Source: Silene conica
Taxonomy: Eukaryota > Streptophyta > Magnoliopsida > Caryophyllales > Caryophyllaceae
Direction: 5' to 3'
Assembly (NCBI GenBank): GCA_029255685.2
Contig: CM055318.2
Span: 34,924,516 to 34,988,515, forward strand
Length of the DNA stretch: 64,000 nt
In this document: positions 22,530-34,099 of the stretch, piece by piece
How the letters are laid out: every line of letters starts with the position of its first letter
How positions within the stretch are numbered: position 1 is the first letter of the stretch
The notes under the pieces: model-generated
Databases searched by the model: none
What the model saw: only the letters and a program-made list of their open reading frames with translations
What the model was told of the DNA's origin: nothing
Position numbers and translations under genes: made by a program

Positions 22530-23500
22530 CCATGATATCAAAATCAATTACAATCATAAGTGGATCTCGTAAACACAATTTGAACCAAACCACGCTTAGT
22601 GTCAGTGTTGAGAAAACATAAGTGGACGTCGTAAACAAATTTTGAGGGCCCGGCATAGTTGTTGCAAGAGCTCCCTATTACCTATAAAACGTCACTGCTT
22701 ATGTTTTAATAAGGAGTCTTACTTGTGACGGATAATACCCGTTACAAGATGAAAATGTATATTTTACTCTCACAATAAAGTAGGTAAGTTAGAGAAAATT
22801 GAGCATCTTATAAATATTGTCACTTGTATTATGTAAGAGGGGCACTATCCATTTTAAGTTTGTGACGAATAGTGCCGGCGTTGAATGAGAATTTGTGATG
22901 TTTTAATAATCTGGTTTGACTCTTGATCATTCTTTATATCTGGTTATAGATTTACTGAATGAGGATTAGGGACTTTGACCTAAAATTATGGATCGAGATT
23001 GGAGATTATGGGATATACGAGTATCTTGCCGGATATCCGTCAAGATTTAAAAAATGCCCTGACAAACTATATCAATAACATTGTCTGATTGACATAGTAA
23101 AAATAAAGCTTGTAATTAACTTCAGCATTATTATAGATGAAGGCAATGCTTATATTAGTGCCAACTTAACACTCTCATAATGGCATACGATTAGTTAAAG
23201 GTCTTTATTGTCCAAACAACAAACTAATCTTACATTATCATTATCCTCAACTAATCTTTCATTATCATTTATGGTACCTGCAATTTACATTCACTCAATT
23301 AATTAGAAATTTTTACACAATGCTTTTCTACAAAAATATACATATAGCACATACATGCGGTTGTCGGTAGGTAAGTGGCAAGTGTAAATGAGGTAGGCAC
23401 TGTTGAATTTACGTCGAGCGGATGACGCCTTTTATACTCAACTGAAATTCGAATGTAATCTACTACGGACATACATAAGCATGACATCATAGCCTCTAAA
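22530..23500. other. Spacer without genes
   Basis: AT-rich DNA with no coding signal. Around 22700-22890 there are imperfect inverted copies of a GTGACGGATAATACCCG-like phrase (also TTTGTGACGAATAGTGCCGG), which may be an old MITE; no clear ends. Confidence 0.4.
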
Positions 23501-24578
23501 TGTTGGGTAATTTGCGTCTATAACCCACTTGCAACGGAAGCAATCAATTGACAAATAAACCGTAAAAGTAAATATATGTAAGCCATAATAAGATGAGATA
23601 ATATTTAGGGTCCCAGGGCAAAACCTTCCAAACCGGAAGTACCTAAAACCCACTAGCCAATACACTAGAATGAATCCACTATAATAATAGCATCAGTACA
23701 ACGTAACCGTTTCGAATTAAATACCAATCCGAAACCCATAATAATAATATAAGATAACAATCTTTAGCCCTCCAGTAATATTACTAAATGTCACAAATAT
23801 TACCCCTAGAATAGCCTCCTAAATTATTGTATAAAAACACCCGTTATACGGCCTCTCACCCTCAAACCCCGACTTGTTATTTTATATACCAAGTCACGAT
23901 CTTTGATATTTATTTGTGAGATACATTTTCCAAAGTATTAACACTCCTTATATAGCATTGTGAAAGTAATTTAACATCATAAATCACTTCACGTTACAAA
24001 CACATGCATTAAAAATAAATTCATATAATTCTCACCTTTTAACGTAATGTTAACAAATGAATTAATATTCATATAACATTAAGCAATGTTACATGTACTT
24101 CAATAATACATGTAACACTTTCCATTAAGCCTTGTGTTGGATGTTACGCAACAAATCTCCCCCTCCAACACAAGAGATCACCAACGAGGAATCAACCATT
24201 GACCTTTTTTTATTCACCAGTTGTGCACCCGAGTTACTATTCGGTCCTCACCCTAACGCAATATCACGACCAATGCACCTGTACAGCCTAAACCCAGTCA
24301 ATAGCGTTAATTGACTCCGGAGAGAAACATCTCGCTCTCCATCTTCAAACGAGTAGGATTTTTTTTTTGCGCCCCTCCGTAGCCTGAAAAAAATTTACCT
24401 TCGTTGCCTTTTCCGCAAACGAAACACGTGCACGACTTTTCCGTTTCCAGCTATCCTATGAGGTTTTTACTGCATATGCATCCAGACGGTATAAACCACA
24501 ACGCAGCTCCCCTTTTATGAGGACCATAGAATCCTTAGTAACTTTCATTGCTCCCCTATGAGTTTTATACCCATAACC

Positions 24579-25621
24579 TTAGGAGTCGAGCTGACTAAGT
24601 GAAATTAGATTCCGACGCAACTTTGGAACATAAGTAACATTGTCCAAAGTGTGCACCATCCCATTTGATAATTTTAATTTCACCACTTCAACACCAATGA
24701 CATCAATCATTGAGTTATTAGCCAAACTTAATTTCTTAGTCACACCTTCGTGAAGCTCATCAGAACTATCCTTCCGGGTGCAAACGTGGTTGACACAACC
24801 ACAACCACAACCACAACCACAATCTAATATCCATTCTTCCTTGGAAGACACGTCGTTCACATTTGTGGCCGCAAATATGTCACTGTCATCAATAAGGAAA
24901 GAACCACTACTTCCTTCACCGGAAACCAAGTTGGTGTCACCCTTGTTTTCTTCATTTTCACATTTCTTAGGACAAAACCGCCTAATATGCCCAAGGTCAC
25001 CACACTTGAAACACTTCACATCATTATTAGAAGTGTTCTTGGATCGAGACCTGTCATGTTTCGATCCATACTCCCTGTTAAACAATCGACCTCTCTCATC
25101 CCGAGCAACTGCAATTGTACCTGTACTGTCACTCCGTACCCCAGCCTTGTCCTTCTTCCTCGCATCAAAGGACAATAAAGCTGTTTGTGCTTGCTCCATT
25201 GTAATGGTGTCTTTCCTGCACAAAATAATATCCACATAAGTCTCATATCTGTCCGGGATAGAATTAAGGAGTAACATCGCCTTATCTTCCTCCTTGAGCT
25301 TTACTTCGATCTTCTTTAACTCGTCTAACAGTCCATTGAACAAATTCACATGTCCAATTAATTTTTCATTGTCATCCATCCTCAATCGATATAACCGTCG
25401 CTTCAAAAGCAACTTGTTAGTCCAACTTTTCCCATATCACTCACTAATGGAGAGTCGTCATCAAAAACACATTTGATGACGGAATCCGGGATACACAACC
25501 TAATAGTACTTGCACACTTGGTGCAAACCTCTTCCCAATTGTCATCACTCATCTTCCCCGGTTTACCATCATCTCCTTTCAAGGCTCTAGCCAAGCCAGG
25601 ATGAACCCAGAGATCCTTCAT
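24579..25621 (-). pseudogene. gag: Copia gag-protease remnant with disrupted protease active site
   Basis: Two overlapping frames: 25403-25621 (gag N-terminal part, GLARALKGDDGKPGKMSDDN, WEEVCTKCASTIRLC) and 24579-25412 (gag core to protease, 277 aa), so a frameshift lies near 25410. The second has RLYRLRMDDNEKLIGHVNLF, a CCHC knuckle CFKCGDLGHIRRFC, and the protease region. The family motif WILDSGCS is changed to WILDCGCGCGCGCVNHVC by expansion of a 6-base repeat, removing the Asp-Ser/Thr-Gly catalytic triplet. The frame ends shortly after the pre-integrase phrase NVTYVPKLRRNLISLSQL; all later pol domains are deleted. Confidence 0.88.
24796..24825. repeat. (CCACAA)n hexanucleotide expansion in protease coding sequence
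   Basis: Plus strand reads ACAACCACAACCACAACC repeated, about 4-5 units, encoding alternating Cys-Gly on the minus strand exactly where the aspartic-protease triad should be. Confidence 0.85.
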
Positions 25622-26260
25622 CCTTCTTTGTCATAGGGTGAAACTACTTTTATCGTCAAATTTGGTACTACAAATTGAGACCCCATATTTTACATCATTC
25701 CCAATTAAACCAGTCACCAGATCGAGCCTAGTAGGTCTGATACCACTGTTGGGAAATTAGCGCCAATATCCCGCGGGCAACGGAAGCAACCAATTGACAA
25801 GTAAACCGTAAAAGTAAATAAATGTAAGCGATAATAAGATGAGACAATATTTAGGGTCAAATACAGGGCAAAACCTTCCAAATCGGAAGTAAAACCCACT
25901 AGCCAATAGACTAGAATGAATCCACTATAATATTAGCACCAATACAACGCAACTATTTCGAATTAAATACCAATCCGAAACCAGCAATAATATAAGATAA
26001 CAATCTCTAACCCTCCAGTAATATTAGTAAATGTCACCAATATTACCCCTGGAGTAGATAGCCTCCTAAATTATTGTATAAAGACACCCGTTGGACTGCC
26101 TCTCACCCTCAAACCCCGACTTGTTATTTTATATACCAAGTCACCTTGTTTGATATTTATTTGTGAGATACATTTTCCAAAGGATTAACACTCCTTATAC
26201 AACATTGTGAAAGTGATGATATAATTTAACATCATAAATCACATCATGTTACCAACACAT

Positions 26261-26685
26261 TGTTGGTAATTTAAGTGTAATTACCGGTTCATTTTTCGTA
26301 ATTTAGGTTTGGTTCAGAGACGGGCGAACTTATAAATAATAAAGCTAGTTCGGGAAGTACGGAGTGTACATTAGCCTATTATATTATAAGTTTGCGGTAT
26401 AGTTGCCTTACGAACGACTATATATATAGGACGAATTGGATCAGTAAAAACCCTAAGAAAATTACTGAGAACACAACTCTCGAACAGAAAAACAAATTGC
26501 ATATCAAATACTTTGAAATTATATCTCTGTTCTCTTGCCAAAAACCGAGGAACGCCGTCTTATCTCTGTAGAAAATTCGGAACATCCCAGGCATTAATAT
26601 AAGGGACGAATTGTTCTATAAGGAAAGCTTTGCGATTCGGTGTTGTTCATTGTTTTATTTTCTTTGACAGTATATATTTCTAACA
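26261..26685 (+). mobile_element. Solo LTR (425 bp) inside a Copia LTR
   Basis: Begins TGTTGGTAATTTAAG and ends ATATTTCTAACA. It is absent from the sister LTR at 23501-24153. Flanks are CACAT and TACAT, a 5-bp duplication with one change. It contains a TATA-like ACTATATATATAGG near 26428-26442. The strand is chosen from this promoter. Confidence 0.8.
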
Positions 26686-27103
26686 TACATGAATTAAAAA
26701 CAAATTTATATAATTCTCACCTTTTAACGTAATGTTAACAAATGAATTAATATTCTTGTAGCACTTTATTTCCATTAAGCCTTATGCTGGATGTTACCCA
26801 ACACTAAATTAGTTGCTATAAGTTTTTTTTGTAATCGGAATTAGAGCCAGAAGAGCATAATTTCAAACTGTCAATCATATATGTAAGATTGTACTTATTC
26901 GTTCATTTTCGAACCGTATAAGAATCCTTATAAAACACCAATTACCAATATTTAATAATTTCTGCACCAATAAATTGAATTTAAAATGTAAAATGTCAGT
27001 TTTGTAAATAAAACTAGCCGATTCTTAAATATGACAACTGACAATAATTATGATTTATGAAGAAGATAAGTTGTTAAGATGTCGATATTTGATTTTCTTA
27101 TTC

Positions 27104-30100
27104 TGTTGGATCTAGTGTCCTCCACAGTTAGTGTAATAACGTTTATAAATATCTTACAGGTTCACAGAGTATACTTAGTATTATAATCAGTTGATTAACG
27201 TTTATCGATAACGGTTGACTTGCTAGAAGTTTGACGTTATTGTCATACAAATGACGGTGATCAACTGATCCCTAAAAGTCACACCTAAAGGATGTGTTCT
27301 AAGAGATATGATTAAATGAAAATATAATCATAATGATGCCTTATATGACTAAAAGGTTAGTCGATGATATGACTAAGAGGTTAGTCAATGTAATGATGAT
27401 ATGATTATTTAATACTGATTAAATAATATTAGCTGAGACGAATTAAATGTTAATTCGTAAGTAAATATAAATTGTTATATTTAATTGATGTAGATAATGT
27501 AATTATTTAATAATGACTAAATCATGTAATTAAATATAAACTGTTTTATTTAATTAGTAAATTATAAATATATGATATTTATAATAAGATAAACATTATA
27601 TACAAAGAGGATAACAACCGAAACTAATGAGTACTCGGTATACTGATACACGGTTTGAGAGGGTGTTACACGGCTGGAAGGAGGTAGTTTAGGAGGAGTC
27701 AAATACCGATTTATTTGACAATCCTATCTCTACTAGGTTTACTCAGGTTGTTAGTAGTATAGAAAGATGAAAACTCTTCCTTATAAGAAGACTACAGTCA
27801 TTCTACCTGACTACTCCATACACCACACGACTAAGAAAACCACACGGCTCCTTCTAGCTCTCACTCTCATGTTGCTCTTTCATCATTCATAAAATTACTT
27901 AGTAATTTTTCCCGATTCTAGCACAAGAAAGACGTATCTTGGAGCATCTTGGGTGCAACAATTAGGAGAATATCGACTTCGATATTTGTTCTTAGGCCAT
28001 ATTGCTAGGACTGAAGGTTAATTCTAATCTCTTAACCTTTGTATAATGTTCTTAAGTTTTTTTTTTTTTTTGGTGACGAGGGAACCCGCAGCCGCTACCT
28101 TCGGTGCGCACTGGGTAAACCCGCGGGTATATGTAATAGCCTGCAAACCACAGACACCTGTTCTTAAGTTTATGACCATAACTCATATAAGTTTAATTTC
28201 ATTATAATCCTAAATTAAAATTGGGGAAGTATACCAATATTTCCCACAAGTGGTATCAGAGCGTAAGGCTACAAAATTTTTTTTATATGTTTTTTCAGAA
28301 ATAAGTTTTCGGGAAAAAAAAAAATTTCGGCAAATTTTTTTTGCCATGATATTTTTTTTTGTTGTTGTTTTTGTTTACTTTTTTATTTATTAATATTGTT
28401 GTTTTAAATTGTTAAGATGATAATATAATAAATTTGTAGATATTTTAATTTAATAAGGATTAAATTAAAATGTAAAAGGAAATTGATGTGAATGTTCTTG
28501 AACAACATTGTTCTTTGCTAGATATGTTTCGACATAATGATGTTAAATTGTTGTTTTTCATCATAGATCATTAAAATTAATTATGATTAGTTGAATATAT
28601 GGATAATCGATTTTAATCATGATATTGATATTCATCTTAAAAGGTTAATTTGAATCATCAAGTTTGTATCAATGTTTAATAATGATTAAATATTGATAAT
28701 TGTCGATCTTGTAATGTTAGCAACATCAAATTATTTTGTTTAATTTGTAAAAATAAAAAAAAAATGTTTTTTTTATATTTCCGACCGCCTGTTTTTTAAA
28801 GAAAAATAAAATTCGTGTTTTTTTTCTCTTTCGGCCGAAAGTTTTTTTTTTTTTTTTTTCTAATTTCGTTTTTTATTTATTGATGCATTATAAGGATAAT
28901 GTATATTTGTTGTTGTGAAAAAGTTCACAAATTTCTGAATGCCCAATTATTTTAAAGAGGTTTAAAATAATGTTGGATTAATACATATTATATGATAATA
29001 TGAATAGGATTATGTTTGATTGAAATTATAGTGATAATTAAGTTATTGTCACATAATTTAAATTGGTTTTAAATAGGTGGTTTGGATAAATTACTCAACA
29101 TAATTACGGAATTATGTCTTGAATGAATAATTTTATAGTTGATGTATTTTTTTTTGAATGTTGTTGAATGGTTTAATTTACGTATTTTTGCAATCGGTTG
29201 TAATTTACTTAGTGTGGCTTTAATTGTTCATGTTTTCGTAATGATGGAAACATGATTGGTGATGTAATTATGAGATCTCGAATCTCCTTTTATTGTTCTT
29301 TAATTTATGTTTTTGGAATTAGAATGTAAATTTATATTTTTAATTTATTAAATGTAATTTGAAGAAGACTAAAGACGGAGATCGGATTGCCCACTCCCAC
29401 TACACGACCAAGATGGAACACCAAGATAGAACATCAAGACAAGACAAGCTTCTCGGGTCCATTGCTGAATGAATTCCAAAGTTGTATTTTGTTCTTTTTG
29501 GTAGGATAGGTCACACTAGGACTTGTTTTGTTTTGGTTTTTTTATTCCGTTCTTGTTTCTTTCATTCACATGATTGTTAGTGCATAATATTCCGCCTAAA
29601 CCAAACCACCTAATATTGCATGAAAATTGACAAGTGGGAGATTGTTGGAGCTAGTATCCTCCATAGTTAGTGTGATAACGTGCATAAATCTCTTACAAGT
29701 TCACAGGGTATACTTAGTATTATAATCAGTTGATTAACGTTTATCGATAACGGTTGGTTTGCTAGAAGTTTGAAGTTATTGTCATATATATGGCGGTGAT
29801 CAATTGGTTCATAAAAGTCACACCTAAAGGATGTGTTCTGAGAGATATGAATAAATGAAAATATAATCATATTGATGCCTTATATGACTAAACGGTTAGT
29901 CGATGATATGACTAAGAGGTTAGTCAATGTAATGATGATATGAATATTTAATACTGACTAAATAATATTAGCTGAGACGAATTAAATGTTAATTCGTAAT
30001 AAAATATAAATTGTTATATTTAATTGATGTAGATAATGTAATTATTTAATAATGATTAAATGATGTAATTTAGTAAATTATAAATATACAATATTTATAA

Positions 30101-30612
30101 TAAGATAAACATTATATACAAAGAGGATAACAACCGATACTAATGAGTACCCGGTATACTGATACACGGTAGGAGGAGTCAAATACTGATTTGACAATCC
30201 TATCTCTACTAGGTTTACTCAGGTTGTTACTAGTATAGAAAGAGGGAAACTCTTCCTTATAAGAAGACTACACTCATTCTACCTGGCTACTTCATACACC
30301 ACACGACAAAGAATACCACACGACTCCTTCTAGCTCTCACTCTCACGTTGCTCATTCATCATTCATAAAATTACTTAGTAAGTTTTCCCGATTCTAGCAC
30401 AAGAAAGGCATATATTAGAGCATCTTGGGTGCAATGATTAGGAGAATATCGACTTCGATATTTGTTATTAGGCCATATTGCTAGGACTGAACGTTAATTC
30501 TAATCTCTTAACCTTTGTATCATGTTCTTAACTTTATGACCATAATTCATATAAGTTTAATTTCGTTAAAATCCTAAAACTAAAGTGGGGAAGTATACTA
30601 ATATTTCCCACA
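27104..30612 (+). mobile_element. Non-autonomous Copia-type element without any gene
   Basis: LTRs at 27104-28248 and 29643-30612 (TGTTGGA...TTTCCCACA). The initiator-Met primer site TGGTATCAGAGC is at 28251 and the tract ACAAGTGGGAGAT precedes the 3' LTR. The 1.4 kb interior is AT-rich with long homopolymers and no frame of note. Flanking duplication TATTC/TATTA (one change). A block at about 29363-29525 resembles the leader block of the TR-GAG family. The 5' LTR is longer because of a SINE insertion. Confidence 0.88.
28060..28159 (-). mobile_element. 5'-truncated SINE in the 5' LTR
   Basis: A 100-bp insert flanked by a perfect 12-bp duplication GTTCTTAAGTTT (28048-28059 and 28160-28171), absent from the sister LTR. 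It begins with a T run on the plus strand (poly(A) tail of a minus-strand transcript) followed by GGTGACGAGGGAACCCGCAG, a GC-rich sequence unlike its surroundings. No A or B box is visible, so only the 3' part was inserted. Confidence 0.8.
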
Positions 30613-30661
30613 TATTATCAGAGATATTGTATATATTATTAGGAATTAAGATAATATGTGT

Positions 30662-31656
30662 TGTTGGAGCTGGTGCCCTCCACAGTTAGTGTGATAACCT
30701 GTCTAAATCTCTTAAAGGTTCACATGATATACTTAGTATTATAATCAGTTGATTAACGTTTATCGCTAACGGTTGACTTGCTAGAAGTTTGACGTTATTG
30801 TCATACCGATGGCGGTAATTAACAGGTCCCAAAATGTCACACCTAAAGGATGTGTTTTGAGAGATATGATTACATGAATAATATAATCATATTGATGCAT
30901 TAGACGACTAAAATGTTAGTCAATGTAATGATGATACGATTATTTAATAATGATTAAATAATATTAGCTGAGACGAATTAAATGTTAATTCGTAATTGGA
31001 TATAAAATGTTATATCTAATTGTTGTATATATAATGTAATATTTAATACGATTAAATAATGTAATTAAATATAAACTGTTATATTTAACCAACAATTATA
31101 TAGATAAACATTATATACAAAGAGGATAACAAACCGATACTAATGAGTACCAATATACATGGTTGGCCTGTGGTACACGGTTAGAAGAGAGTGTTATAGG
31201 TGGAGTCAAATACCGATTTTGACAAATCCTATCTCTACTAGGTTTACTCAGGTTGTTAGTAGTATAGAAAGAGGGAAACTCTTCCTTAAAAGAAGACTAC
31301 TCTCATTCTACCCGACTACACAATACAACACGCCTAAGACTCCTTGGACGACAAACCTACACGACTACTCTCCTCTCCCTCACGCCTCTCTTGCTCATTC
31401 ATCATACATTAAAATTACTTAGTAATTTTTCCCGATTCTAGCAAAAGAAAGGCTTATCTTGAAGCATCTTGGGTGCAACGATTACGAGAATATCGATCTC
31501 GATATTTGTTCTTAGGTGACATTGCTAGGACCAAAGGTTGATTCTAATCTCTTTACCTTTTGTATTATGTTCTTCGTTTATGACCATAACTCATATATTA
31601 AGAATTTCGTTATAATCCTAAAATTTAACTGGGGAAGTATACCGATATTTCCCACA
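30662..31656 (+). mobile_element. Solo LTR of the same family as 27104-30612
   Basis: 995 bp, TGTTGGAGCTGG...TTTCCCACA, flanked by a perfect duplication TGTGT (30657-30661 and 31657-31661); the empty site is seen in the 3' LTR of the host element (ATATGTGTATC). No interior sequence remains, so the copy was reduced by LTR-LTR recombination. Confidence 0.9.
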
Positions 31657-32094
31657 TGTGTATCATATATTTTAGCTAATTAGTTATTTAGTTACCTTAT
31701 TGATAGGAAGGTCAAAGATGTTGTAGGGCTAAGTGTTTGTATATATGTAGGGCTTTGTACGCTGCTATGCGCACGAATAAGGTCATCATCTTCACAAATC
31801 TCTTTTGTCCCAACTTTCATATGGCATTAGAGCAATTTTTTTTAATAACGATCCCGTTCATTTTATACAAAAAAAATAGGGATATTCTACATGGTACCCC
31901 TCAATTTTCTGACTATTAGTTGTTTCGAGTTCAAGTCAATAAATTCTTCTATCCGTCAATTCACAAACAACTTGTAAATTTTTTAAAAGACGTAAAGTGT
32001 AAGTTGCATTGGTAAGTGAATTATAAGGTATAAATGTAAATATACTGGATAACTATAGAAGGAGTAGAGGTTGAAAGAATGATGAAATAGTTAC

Positions 32095-32804
32095 CGTAAT
32101 ATTGTCGATGATGCATTTATCACCAATATCAAAAGGATGGATGACAAAAACAAAGGTGATTGATTGAAAAGTGGTCTTGACGGATTCTCCAAATATAAAA
32201 ATACCACCGGCTACACCCGTTAAGAATGCGGCTAATAATGAGGTTGTCAAAACATCGATCCAAAGTAGCCATCCAGTAACACCCATTATCACAAGTACTG
32301 CTCTCAACATTACATTCAATTGCTTCGTTGCCGTTTTATTGTCGTTCAACGCTTGAAGCAGCGTCTTCCGATCATGGTATACCTTTATCTGCGCACATTA
32401 CACCAAAATTAACACAGTAGGTCTTCCTTACATGGATAATCTTAAGATGGGTATTCTCCGTCTTAAACTTAACACTAGTGAAATATTAGCAAGTGGCGGA
32501 AATAAAGACAAAAAAATGCCATTTTCTAGACGACAAGTGGGATAATTTGGCATGTGTTTGACTCGTCTTATATTTAAGACGGATAATGACGGTTTAAAAT
32601 GAGAATTTGTGAAATTAATAATGTGTCTTTACTTACAAATAGTAATTAATTTGATTATTACATAGAGAGGATATGAATCTTACCACCCAATTAGTAAATT
32701 CTTCGCGATTAATTGTATGCAATCTGTCTGAGTCAAATGATTTAAGCAAATGAGTTATTTTATCCTCGTCTAGGAAGCGACCGAGATCATCAACGGTAAT
32801 GCAC
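32095..32804 (-). pseudogene. Captured MscS-like (MSL) mechanosensitive channel fragment, two exons
   Basis: Exon 32684-32804 (CITVDDLGRFLDEDKITHLL... TNWV) and exon 32095-32388 (IKVYHDRKTLLQALNDNKTA, then membrane segments and FVIHPFDIGDKCIIDN) join in frame, with GT-AG intron ends. This matches the region just before and including the last transmembrane helices and the start of the MscS beta domain of plant MSL channels (family phrase F-MHPFD(V)GDRC). Genes of this family are about 700 residues; only about 138 are here, with no N-terminus and no C-terminal domain. The intron shows that genomic DNA was captured. Not functional alone. Confidence 0.85.
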
Positions 32805-32862
32805 CTACAAAATTAATGAAATATATGAGCCATAAATAATTAGCTTCACTTAAATATTTTAA

Positions 32863-33403
32863 GGGATATTCTATATGATACCTTTCGACTTTCTACATGG
32901 TACCCTCTATTTTTAAAACATACATGATTCCCCTAATTGTTGTCATTATCACTAAATGTGTTCTTAAACTTTTTTTTGTCACCAATTAAACTCAATTTTA
33001 GGCGTTACACGATTACTTAGGCGCATAACCAAATTTGACATTTATCATCCCATGACATAAGGACTCTATTAGAATTAATATCCATTCTTTGGACGTGATA
33101 ATTTGGCAAAGATCAATAATTTTTCCGTCAACATTTTTTTAGCCCATATATCTATATATATTAGGATCGAGATGGATATTGAGCCTAATAGAGTCCTTAT
33201 GTCATGTGATAGTAACTGACAAGCTTGCTTAAGCGTTCAAGTTATCACTTAAAGCTTAAAAATGAGTTTAATTGCCGGAAAATAAAGTTTAGGGGTACAC
33301 ATAGTGATAATGACAACAATTAGGGGTACCATGTATGTTTTAAAAAGTGTAGGGGTATCATGTAGAAAGTCAAAAAATTGAGGGGTATCATATAGAATAT
33401 CCC
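32863..33403. repeat. 541-bp near-palindromic fold-back (MITE-like)
   Basis: Arms mirror one another from the ends (GGGATATTCTATATGATACC) to the centre near 33130, including CATGACATAAGGACTCTATT on one side and its inverse on the other. It ends at the same base as the larger TIR element, so it is either its right terminus or a related fold-back inserted there. Confidence 0.8.
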
Positions 33404-33445
33404 AAAAATATATATATATATATTAAATCCTTCGTCAACCAAACT

Positions 33446-34090
33446 ATGACTGAAGATGATAACAAATAGAAAGGAACCGGGGGAGGCCCAAAGGTCATTC
33501 CCGCCACTTCACCATTGTTTTTGCATCCTTCGGATAATCCAAGCTTGATGGTCACCCAAATTGTTTTCAATGGAAACAATTATGACTTATGGGCAGAGGC
33601 TGTCAAGAATGAAATAGATGCTAAAAATAAAGTTGCTTTCATCGAAGGAACAGTCAAGAAACCAATCTGCAACGATGGAGAGGAGACCATCGAATCCGTA
33701 GCATGGAGGCAGTGCAACACAATGATTAGGGGTTGGCTTCGTAATGTCAACGACCCTAAGTTGTATCCGAGTATAACTTTTTCAGTATCGGTTCAAGAGA
33801 TTTGGGAAGAGCTTCATGATAGATATTCAGCAGGCAATGCACTGAGAGTTCATCAGTAGAAGAATGAACTCAATGAATGGAAACAAGGTTCAGATTCAGT
33901 AGTCGAGTATTACACTCGACTGAAAATAATTTAGGATGAACTCGGGAATTACAGCAAGGCTAAGGCATGTACCTGTGGAGCCGCCATCTCAATTGCTAAG
34001 AAGAAAGAAGAGGAGAAGGTTCATCAATTTCTAATGGGGTTGGATTCGAAACTATACGGAAACATACTATTCACAAGCGAAGAAGAAAGA
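33446..34090 (+). pseudogene. gag: gag of the old Copia element
   Basis: The start codon at 33446 opens MTEDDNK, then a stop at codon 8, then the frame continues with FLHPSDNPSLMVTQIVFNGN, NYDLWAEAVKNEI and WLRNVNDPKLYPSI, features of Copia gag (UBN2/DUF4219-like). Further stops follow the RVHQ phrase (33857) and at 33932, and another piece reads HQFLMGLDSKLYGNI. Clearly dead but still recognisable over ~210 codons. No zinc knuckle is seen, although a CTCG piece occurs near 33970. Confidence 0.82.
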
Positions 34091-34099
34091 AGAGGAAAC

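Larger units (their letters stand above)
23501..26803 (-). mobile_element. Deleted Copia element with gag and partial protease
   Basis: Left LTR 23501-24153 and right LTR 25747-26803, both TGTTGGG...CAACA, flanked by a perfect duplication CTAAA (23496-23500 and 26804-26808). On the minus strand the primer site TGGTATCAGA follows the right LTR (25737-25746) and a purine-rich tract GGAGGGGGAGATT precedes the left LTR (24155-24167). The 1.6 kb interior holds only gag and the start of protease; integrase, RT and RNase H are missing. The right LTR is longer because it contains a 425-bp solo LTR; the left LTR carries a ~50-bp ATGTAACA-rich extra segment near 24072-24119. Confidence 0.92.
27072..31821 (+). 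repeat. 5' LTR of the old Copia element in three pieces
   Basis: Pieces 27072-27103, 30618-30661 and 31662-31821 add up to 236 bp and match the uninterrupted 3' LTR (47849-48083) end to end. The breaks are occupied by two members of another LTR family. Confidence 0.92.
31879..33403. mobile_element. TIR transposon carrying mechanosensitive-channel exons
   Basis: Terminal inverted repeats of about 36 bases start GGGATATTCTACATGGTACC on the left and GGGATATTCTATATGATACC on the right. They sit between the primer site and the gag start of the host Copia element, which proves an insertion. Possible 9-bp duplication AAAAAAATA/AAAAATATA (8 of 9, but AT-rich and weak), suggesting Mutator type. The interior carries two exons of an MscS-like gene in reverse; the right third is a 541-bp palindrome. 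No transposase. Confidence 0.7.

Noticed and set aside
24796..24825. CRISPR-like short repeats
   Set aside because: A plain hexanucleotide microsatellite without spacers; the ACATCG arrays in the CACTA also lack unique spacers of fixed length, and this is plant DNA.
24778..25239. 153-residue plus-strand frame
   Set aside because: Antisense shadow of the Copia gag-protease remnant, which has zinc-knuckle and gag motifs on the other strand.
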